From: CAKZKT01 sp034434235
GTDB taxonomy: Bacteria > Chloroflexota > Anaerolineae > CG2-30-64-16
DNA: 8,235 bases
Direction of reading: 5' to 3'
Assembly: GCA_034434235.1 (NCBI GenBank)
Contig: DAOTZV010000079.1
Span: 1-8,235, forward strand
The notes below the pieces were generated by a model. The model was not told where the DNA came from, made no database searches, and worked only from the letters and a program-made list of their open reading frames with translations. The position numbers and the translations under genes were made by a program. Positions 1 through 6,337 of the stretch are shown in pieces (the first letter of the stretch is position 1; the number at the start of each line of letters is the position of its first letter).

Positions 1-134
1 TCGCGCAGGGCGCGCTGCGGCCGCTCGGGGATGAAGCTGCCGCGCAGCAGGCCGTGGCGGAGCAGATCGGCGATCCACTCCGCATCCTTGACATCGGTCT
101 TACGCCCGGGCACATTCTTGATGTGCTGGGCCTC
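1..134 (-). mobile_element. IS110-family transposase, internal fragment
   Basis: The minus strand from 134 down to 1 translates without a stop into a highly conserved IS110/IS1111-type block: EAQHIKNVPGRKTDVKDAEW, followed by IADLLRHGLLRGSFIP and then ERPQRALR. In this family the block follows the first acidic strand of the RuvC-like (DEDD) domain and carries the D-x-x-D motif (KTDVKDAEW). The fragment continues off the left edge. On its N-terminal side, similarity ends around 132-143, where the promoter of the toxin-antitoxin operon begins, so the N-terminal third is missing on this side. It cannot be the missing middle of the relic at 1133-1564: on the minus strand it lies beyond that relic's C-terminus, so it is a second copy in the same orientation. 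Confidence 0.9.
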
Positions 135-143
135 GGAGAAGTC

Positions 144-172
144 TTGACGTATAGGGGCATATATGGCATTAT
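144..172 (+). promoter_or_regulatory. Candidate sigma70 promoter of the toxin-antitoxin operon
   Basis: A -35-like TTGACG (144-149) is separated by 17 bases from CATTAT (167-172), which matches the -10 consensus at four of six positions. A TATAAA at 170-175 is an alternative but with 20-base spacing. The boxes lie just beyond the truncated IS110 fragment. A Shine-Dalgarno GGAGGA (205-210), four bases before the ATG at 215, completes the expression signals. This is a consensus match by eye only. Confidence 0.45.
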
Positions 173-173
173 A
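150..173. promoter_or_regulatory. Candidate operator dyad for the antitoxin
   Basis: A 24-base imperfect dyad, TATAGGGGCATA followed by TATGGCATTATA, is centred between 161 and 162. Nine of twelve symmetric positions pair, including a perfect CATATATG core (158-165). It covers the spacer and -10 region of the candidate promoter, where an autorepressing antitoxin of a type II toxin-antitoxin operon typically binds. The operator role is inferred from position and symmetry. Confidence 0.4.
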
Positions 174-214
174 AAGTCGTAGAAGTCCCTAATGGGTTAT
201 GGACGGAGGAGCAC

Positions 215-571
215 ATGAAGGTGTCACAGTGGTTGGATCTGCCGTTGGTGCTGACATCGGACCAGGCGGCTGCCGTGCTTCAGATCAATCGCCGAACACT
301 GACCAACATGCTCGATCGAGGTATTTTACGGGGTGTGAAGATCGGCAAAGAATGGCGCGTGAGCCGCGCTGAAGTGAGGCGCTTTGTGGAAGGGAGCGAA
401 ATGGAGACGTCGGCCAGCATGGCCCCGGATCAGTTTGAGGCGACAACCGCTTTAGTGAACAAGGGGGGCTTACTCGTCGTGAAAGCGGAGCCTTTGGCTG
501 ATCTGACCGCCATCGTCAAACAGGAACGTGAACAACGAGTTGCCGAATTGATCCGACAGGCGGGCTTGTGA
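215..571 (+). CDS. Antitoxin with excisionase-type helix-turn-helix
   Basis: This 118-residue protein most likely acts as the antitoxin of a type II toxin-antitoxin pair: it would bind its own operator and neutralise the PIN toxin encoded by the next gene. Residues ~12-60 form a MerR/excisionase-like helix-turn-helix (HTH_17 type): LTSDQAAAVLQINRRTLTNM, then a turn and the strand-like VKIGKEWRVSRAEVRRFVEG. The middle (60-85) looks like a loose linker. The C-terminal segment (~86-118, LLVVKAEP then a charged helix rich in E, R and Q) is a plausible toxin-binding tail. The ATG at 215 has a good Shine-Dalgarno (GGAGGA, 205-210). The gene overlaps the toxin start by four bases (GTGA, 568-571), implying translational coupling. 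GC content is lower than in the right half of the window, consistent with horizontal acquisition. Antitoxin function is inferred from the partner gene; a stand-alone excisionase or regulator is less likely. Confidence 0.82.
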   Translation: MKVSQWLDLPLVLTSDQAAAVLQINRRTLTNMLDRGILRGVKIGKEWRVSRAEVRRFVEGSEMETSASMAPDQFEATTALVNKGGLLVVKAEPLADLTAIVKQEREQRVAELIRQAGL

Positions 572-1011
572 GAATTCTGTTCGACACATCGTTGTTGATC
601 GCGGCCCTTGTTGAAGGGCATCCTGCTCATTCGCTCGCTTTTCCCTGGCTCCAACGGATCAAGGACAAGACAGACATCGGGATCGTGGCAGCTCATTCAG
701 TAGCGGAATTGTATGCCATCCTGACTCGTCTGCCAGTACGACCGGCTATTCCGCCCGATGTAGCGCAAGAGCTTATCATAGTCAATGTCCTGCACACCTG
801 TGAAGTTGTGGCCCTATCTGCTGCAGACTATGTCGCCTTATTGAGCCATGTTACCGATTTGAAAATCGTGGGTGGCGCTGTCTATGATGCGTTGTTACTG
901 CACACGGCCTGGAAAGCAGGTGTTGATCTGGTGGTTACATTGAACGCCCAAGATTTCCGGCGCGTTTATCCTGCCCTGGCCACGCGGATCGTGTCGCCGT
1001 TGGAAGAGTAA
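568..1011 (+). CDS. PIN-domain toxin (VapC-like ribonuclease)
   Basis: This 147-residue protein has a full-length single PIN domain, the usual size for a VapC-type toxin, which is a Mg2+-dependent RNase. Acidic residues fall where the family has its active site: D6 in ILFDTSLLIA, E48 in SVAELYAIL, D107 in VYDALLLHTA, and the final TLNAQDFRR (N126/D129). Translation starts at a GTG at 568 inside the last codons of the antitoxin; the 4-base overlap and the absence of a separate ribosome site suggest coupling. All expected acidic positions are present and the frame is intact, so it is probably active. The pair is bracketed by IS110 relics at 1-134 and 1133-1564, suggesting it moved or persisted with them. 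The RNA target cannot be read from sequence. The PIN assignment is strong; I use no vap symbol because the antitoxin is not one of the classical VapB folds. Confidence 0.9.
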   Translation: MRILFDTSLLIAALVEGHPAHSLAFPWLQRIKDKTDIGIVAAHSVAELYAILTRLPVRPAIPPDVAQELIIVNVLHTCEVVALSAADYVALLSHVTDLKIVGGAVYDALLLHTAWKAGVDLVVTLNAQDFRRVYPALATRIVSPLEE

Positions 1012-1132
1012 CGCCTGGGGCCATGATCCTGGAGGGACGGAAGAGGTCGGTGGCGGCCGGTGCAGGGCGCGCCGAAGCGCCCGAGCGCAGGTGCGTCGGG
1101 TGGGCGTGGCGTGCGCCGGGTGCGCCCGCGGC

Positions 1133-1564
<432 letters not shown>

Positions 1565-1587
1565 GAGTGACCTCTTGATTGGGCCTT

Positions 1588-1713
1588 CAGTTGCTCATTT
1601 GCCGGGTGGCGCACAACGCGCGATGAAAACGAACGACGCCTACGTGCCAGCCCGCCCTGGCCCGCGTGGCGGAGCCAGCGTGGGCTGGCACGTGATGGCG
1701 GTTTTCAGGTTAG
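1588..1713 (-). repeat. Left copy of the ~126-bp inverted repeat, candidate IS110 left end
   Basis: This segment recurs in inverted orientation at 3544-3670. The outer flank (1588-1641) matches the reverse complement of 3617-3670 at 42 of 54 positions without gaps. The inner flank (1694-1713) matches the reverse complement of 3544-3564 at 17 of 20 positions with one gap. Between them lies a 52-nt hairpin (1642-1693). Similarity stops at the inner end near GGTTAG (1708-1713), close to a -10-like box. Read on the minus strand, the segment lies directly upstream of the transposase start (1564), the position in which IS110-type elements carry their left end and guide RNA. It also forms the first part of the open frame leading into the lipoprotein gene. 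Confidence 0.85.
1642..1693. repeat. 52-nt hairpin palindrome, copy 1
   Basis: ACGTGCCAGCCC (1642-1653) pairs perfectly with GGGCTGGCACGT (1682-1693). Above this 12-bp base the stem continues with few mismatches through CTGGC/GCCAG (1657-1661 with 1674-1678), leaving a small apex around CGCGTGG. The hairpin is GC-rich and very stable. Compared with the second copy (3565-3616) in the same plus-strand direction, 47 of 52 positions are identical; compared in inverted direction, only 39 of 52, with a solid block of eight mismatches at the apex. Thus the hairpin is in direct orientation although its flanks are inverted. Confidence 0.9.
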
Positions 1714-3503
1714 CACATTTTAATCCTAAGAGATGGGTTTCGCAAGGTCTAGAAGGAACAATTGCGGTCTTTTTGTGTGTCATGATAGCGGCTTGTGGGG
1801 GACAAGCGCAAACATCAAGCCCTGAATCAACGCCCACCCCAACAGCCTCTGTTACACATGAGCCTCTTCCTGCTTTCCAGCCGACAGAAAAGCCCGAGCC
1901 GACTTCTTCTCCACAACCGCCTACACCGACACCGCCGGAAAATACACCGACCCCCACGCCGATACCGCAAGAAAAACCTCTTGTCCCTAAGGGGATCAAG
2001 GCATTTGGTTTTGAAGGTCCGCGGGCTGATGAGGGGCCTTTGGCGGGTTTTGAAGTTCAAAGAAAACCGGTAAATGTTTCTTCTTTTATTTCCAGAAATA
2101 GCGGTTTGAGGCCATTAGTTGATGAAAGAAACGAACAATATTTTGCGGTCCTAAAAAACAAGAATACCGGGCAGGTTTTTCTTGCTGATTTTAGCATTCC
2201 TCAATATCCGGCAGGAGCCGCCTCTTTAGAATTTAATCCCTTGAAACTAACTACCATTTTGAGAGATGAGAATGGGAGGGCGTATTATCACCTTAACCTT
2301 TTAGGAGTTAATACCGAGGGATATCAGACAATCATTTATCTTAATAGAGAAGGCAATCTTAGAAGAGCGGTCATAAACGAAAATGGGGAAATCATTTCTG
2401 GGACAGAACAAAACTATTGGGAAGAGATGCCGGCAAATGCGGCTGATGTTTTGCTGGCCGAAGACGGTGGAAAATATGATGTTGTTTTTATTAGTAGAGA
2501 TGGTGGTGTCTTGGAAAGAAGAGAGCTAAGGGCAGAAACGCTTCCCCTTCCGGTTTGCGAATTAACCAGCAGGGGTGAGGTAGTAAATGTCAGGCGGGGA
2601 CCGGGAACAGAATATCCGGTAGTAAGCGGTTTAAAGCCGGGCTTAAAGCTAGAAGTAAAATATAAAAGTCCTGATGGAAAATGGGTGAGTGGTGAGTTAG
2701 TTGATGAGAGGGGAAATGTTATCGCTAAAGATGTTTGGGTGACCGCTGACCCCGGCCTTACAAAAGCAAGTTGTTCTTTGGATTCAGTAGCAGTGGCGAG
2801 GGAAGTTCCTCCTACGCCTTCTCCTGCGGAAGCAAAAAAGGGCCCGGAGGTAGAAGTGGGAAGGGAATATACGCTTTTGAGAAATATAGATGTCCTTAAA
2901 GTTAACAATGTGGCAAAAAAATCAAGTTATATTGCTGCAGGGAAGAGAGTTAGAGTTGAGAGAATAGAGGGAGATACAGCGATTGTAGTTCCTGTAGGTG
3001 TTCCTGTTGTTACCGAAGCTGTAGTGAAAATTGACGATCTTCGACTGGCTCTTCAAGCTCCTCCGCCGGTTGAGCAAGCGCCAGCAGCAATTATTTCTCG
3101 TACTCCAAAAGGAAGGCAGGGGGTCTATATTCGGCCTAACGGAAAAGAGTGGAGAATGATTACTACGGCTGATTTAGTTGGTGAAGTAGGTAGGGCTGCC
3201 GATCCGTTTTTAGAAGGGGCCTTAAGACGTTTAGGAAAAGAAATGCCTAATCCCCATTGGGAATTTTCTGCTACTTTAGGAAAGGTAAATTATAGCCAAA
3301 GACAATTAGAAATCATTTTTCAGGGTAAAAGTTATCTTGTTTCGGTAAAAGACACAGTCTTTTTTCTTTTAGACGGTGATAGACCACCTACTGACTGGTT
3401 TATAGCTGTTGACATGAGGAATTTTCAACCAGGAGATAGAGTTAGGATTCAATGTCCTAGCGAATCGTTGGGAGAAATTACTTCTATGTGGGCCGTAAGG
3501 TAA
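1695..3503 (+). CDS. SH3-domain lipoprotein, AT-rich and probably foreign
   Basis: Predicted surface lipoprotein, 602 residues from the ATG at 1695; the frame stays open back to an ATG at 1563 (646 residues). I prefer 1695 because it gives a lipoprotein signal: RLAHFNPKRW, then a hydrophobic stretch (TIAVFLCVM) ending in lipobox IAAC at residues 31-34. Neither start has a clear ribosome site. In numbering from 1563: residues ~80-140 are a Ser/Thr/Pro linker; ~145-325 is an unrecognised beta-rich region; ~329-403 is a bacterial SH3 domain (VVNVRRGPGTEYPVVSGLKP ... KWVSGE); a second Pro-rich hinge follows; and ~570-646 (GKVNYSQRQLEIIF ... FQPGDRVRIQC) resembles a small OB/DUF5666-like barrel. 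SH3b domains commonly bind cell-wall or surface polymers. The body is AT-rich (23 of 60 G+C at 2101-2160) and uses AGA/AGG arginine codons, unlike its neighbours. It is flanked by inverted repeats, and its N-terminal codons lie within one. Domain calls are by eye; function is unknown. Confidence 0.75.
   Translation: MAVFRLAHFNPKRWVSQGLEGTIAVFLCVMIAACGGQAQTSSPESTPTPTASVTHEPLPAFQPTEKPEPTSSPQPPTPTPPENTPTPTPIPQEKPLVPKGIKAFGFEGPRADEGPLAGFEVQRKPVNVSSFISRNSGLRPLVDERNEQYFAVLKNKNTGQVFLADFSIPQYPAGAASLEFNPLKLTTILRDENGRAYYHLNLLGVNTEGYQTIIYLNREGNLRRAVINENGEIISGTEQNYWEEMPANAADVLLAEDGGKYDVVFISRDGGVLERRELRAETLPLPVCELTSRGEVVNVRRGPGTEYPVVSGLKPGLKLEVKYKSPDGKWVSGELVDERGNVIAKDVWVTADPGLTKASCSLDSVAVAREVPPTPSPAEAKKGPEVEVGREYTLLRNIDVLKVNNVAKKSSYIAAGKRVRVERIEGDTAIVVPVGVPVVTEAVVKIDDLRLALQAPPPVEQAPAAIISRTPKGRQGVYIRPNGKEWRMITTADLVGEVGRAADPFLEGALRRLGKEMPNPHWEFSATLGKVNYSQRQLEIIFQGKSYLVSVKDTVFFLLDGDRPPTDWFIAVDMRNFQPGDRVRIQCPSESLGEITSMWAVR
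1717..1745 (-). promoter_or_regulatory. Candidate leftward promoter at the inner edge of repeat copy 1
   Basis: On the minus strand TTGCGA (1745-1740) is followed after 17 bases by TAAAAT (1722-1717), four and five of six consensus matches respectively. Transcription would start near 1710, pass through the hairpin repeat and reach the transposase relic at 1564, leaving a leader of ~145 nt. The position corresponds to the promoter at the other repeat copy (3514-3542). The match is by eye, and it lies inside the lipoprotein coding frame. Confidence 0.35.
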
Positions 3504-3513
3504 ATAAAATATC

Positions 3514-3542
3514 TTGACAACCACCTCTTTTTCCCCTATTAA
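3514..3542 (+). promoter_or_regulatory. Strong candidate rightward promoter entering repeat copy 2
   Basis: A perfect -35 TTGACA (3514-3519) is followed after exactly 17 bases by TATTAA (3537-3542). It lies 10 bases after the lipoprotein stop codon, with the -10 abutting the inner end of the inverted repeat (CTAACC, 3544-3549). The start site would be near 3550, so the transcript would consist of the hairpin repeat, pointing against the convergent minus-strand gene that ends at 3688. No rightward gene follows, so the product would be a non-coding RNA or an antisense RNA to the 3' end of that gene. Confidence 0.5.
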
Positions 3543-3543
3543 T

Positions 3544-3670
3544 CTAACCCGAAAAATCGCCGTCACGTGCCAGCCCGCCCTGGCCCGCGTGGCGGGGCCA
3601 GGACGGGCTGGTACGTCAGCGTCGCCCATTTTCATTGCGCGTTGTGGGCCGACCGGCGCATGAGCCACTG
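3544..3670 (+). repeat. Right copy of the ~126-bp inverted repeat, orphan
   Basis: This is the inverted partner of 1588-1713, with ~80% identity over 74 flank positions and a 52-nt hairpin (3565-3616) between the flanks. Read on the plus strand it has the same layout as copy 1 on the minus strand: promoter boxes, CTAACC, hairpin, then a leader containing GCGCGTTGTG. No transposase follows: homology stops at ~3670, and the next coding sequence (ending 3688) runs the other way. It could be a solo left end of an IS110-type element, a miniature derivative of it, or an unrelated dispersed repeat; two copies cannot decide. Confidence 0.85.
3565..3616. repeat. 52-nt hairpin palindrome, copy 2
   Basis: ACGTGCCAGCCCG (3565-3577) pairs with CGGGCTGGTACGT (3604-3616) with one G-T wobble. 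After one mismatch the stem continues as CCTGGCCC/GGGCCAGG (3579-3586 with 3595-3602), leaving an apex of about eight bases. It is more perfectly paired than copy 1. It lies ~70 bases past the stop codon of the minus-strand secreted protein and on that strand is followed 7 bases later by TTTTT (3556-3552), so it may also act as a weak transcription stop for that gene. Confidence 0.88.
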
Positions 3671-3687
3671 GCACGCAGCGCCGCTCG

Positions 3688-5514
<1,827 letters not shown>

Positions 5515-5520
5515 GAGAAA

Positions 5521-5527
5521 CCTCCTT
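5521..5527 (-). promoter_or_regulatory. Ribosome binding site of the secreted lyase-like protein
   Basis: AAGGAGG on the minus strand (CCTCCTT on plus) lies six bases before the ATG at 5514-5512. It is near-perfectly complementary to the 16S rRNA tail and fixes the start of the signal peptide. Confidence 0.85.
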
Positions 5528-5806
5528 CAGTCACATGGTTGAGTTTCGAATATTATGCTGATAAGAATGTCTCTATTGCTCTCAAAAGTCAAATCGGAGG
5601 GCCTCATCTCATCACGGCGCGCTGTCACCTCCGACGGAACCCGCGCGGAATCGCTGCTTTTTCTCGCTTGACACATCCGATATTCGATGCGATAATGATC
5701 ATGTGACAGCAGTTACTTGAATCATCCTGGACCCCCTGGCGCTTCAGGTCGGTGCCGCAGGGGTAGGCCACATGCAGTGGCGCTGCGCCGGCATCGCATC
5801 ATTGCC
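5528..5806. other. Non-coding region between divergent transcription units
   Basis: No convincing gene is found here on either strand. The left part (5528-5600) is AT-richer and should contain the leftward promoter of the secreted protein: a CATAAT-like -10 is visible on the minus strand (about 5555-5560) but without a good -35. Inverted heptamers TCGGAGG (5594-5600) and CCTCCGA (5628-5634) enclose 27 bases and could form a weak hairpin. A rightward promoter sits at 5668-5696. The stretch 5722-5806 may be decayed sequence from the 5' part of the YhcH-like remnant that follows; I cannot recognise it in any frame. Confidence 0.5.
5668..5696 (+). promoter_or_regulatory. Near-consensus rightward sigma70 promoter
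   Basis: TTGACA (5668-5673), a 17-base spacer, then GATAAT (5691-5696): six of six and five of six consensus matches with ideal spacing. A perfect palindrome ATGATCAT (5695-5702) overlaps the -10 and the probable start site and could be a regulator site. The promoter would serve the YhcH-like remnant and possibly the BTAD regulator at 6338, since no other clear promoter lies between them. Confidence 0.6.
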
Positions 5807-6303
5807 AGGAGGTCTTCGATGGTTTCGCTGTGGCGTTCGCCTTCCTCGACCGACCCCCAACCGGCGCAGGTTGCCGGTCGGCCGTTACGAGGTTGACGGC
5901 GACCGGGTCTACGCGCTGGTGCAACGCCGACGCCGGCAAACTGGAAGTACACCGCAACTGCATGGATATCCAGGTCGCCCTCGGCGGCGTGGACACGATG
6001 GGCTGGCGACCGACCCCGACCTGTGCAGGGATCGTCCTGCCCTACCGTGCCGGGAAGGACGACATGCTCTTCGCCGACCGGCCGACCGCCTGGACGGCCG
6101 TGGGGCCGGGCGAGTTCGCCATCTTCTTCCTCGAAGACGCGCACCTGCCGCGCGCTGCGCTGGGCGACGGCGAATACACGGCAACGGCCACGACCGGCGT
6201 CAGGGACGTGGCCGGCAACGCGCTGGCCGCGGCGCACACCTGGCGCTTCACCGTCGGCGCGGCCGCCCGGAAGATCTATCTGCCGCTGGTGCTGCGGAAA
6301 TGA
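5807..6303 (+). pseudogene. Frameshifted YhcH/YiaL-family remnant joined to a secreted Ig-like (Big_5) tail
   Basis: Pieces of a YhcH/YjgK/YiaL (DUF386, EbgC-like, sugar-metabolism cupin) protein appear in two frames. Frame of 5830: FAVAFAFLDRP (about 5821-5853). The frame in register with 5871: LPVGRYEVDGDRVYALVQ (5871-5924). Then the 5830 frame again: KLEVHRNCMDIQVAL with ETMGW-like VDTMGW, AGKDDMLF and VGPGEFAIFFLEDAHLPRA (about 5938-6150). These match the family pattern G-R-E-I-DG, EAHR..iDIQ and FAIFFPEDAHMP, so at least two frameshifts (between ~5853 and 5871, and ~5925 and 5940) break the gene. After about 6150 the same frame abruptly becomes a bacterial Ig-like strand set (DGEYTATATTGVRDVAGNAL, HTWRFTVG) ending in KIYLPLVLRK before the stop at 6301. 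That tail belongs to secreted proteins, whereas YhcH proteins are cytoplasmic. The GTG at 5830 gives a continuous 157-codon ORF; AGGAGG at 5807-5812 precedes an ATG at 5819 that soon stops. The chimera is inferred from motifs by eye. Confidence 0.65.
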
Positions 6304-6337
6304 CGTCGCGCGGAACATATTGCATCTTTGTTGTCAG

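Noticed and set aside
430..696. Minus-strand 88-codon ORF
   Set aside because: It lies antisense to the antitoxin/toxin junction and has no ribosome site or motif.
3544..3616. Hairpin 3565-3616 as a dedicated intrinsic terminator
   Set aside because: The T-tract is short and separated by seven bases, and the hairpin is part of a repeat found elsewhere. It may help end transcription, but that is not its evident origin.
5594..5634. TCGGAGG...CCTCCGA inverted heptamers as a riboswitch or terminator
   Set aside because: The loop is 27 bases, there is no T-tract and no recognised aptamer; seven-base arms in this composition can arise by chance.
5819..5896. ATG at 5819 with good AGGAGG at 5807-5812 as a gene start
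   Set aside because: The frame stops after about 25 codons. It may be the remains of the original signal, but no intact protein follows.
5722..6318. 198-codon minus-strand ORF across the pseudogene
   Set aside because: It has an Arg/Gly-rich composition without motifs. The plus strand carries recognisable YhcH and Ig-like motifs over the same bases.
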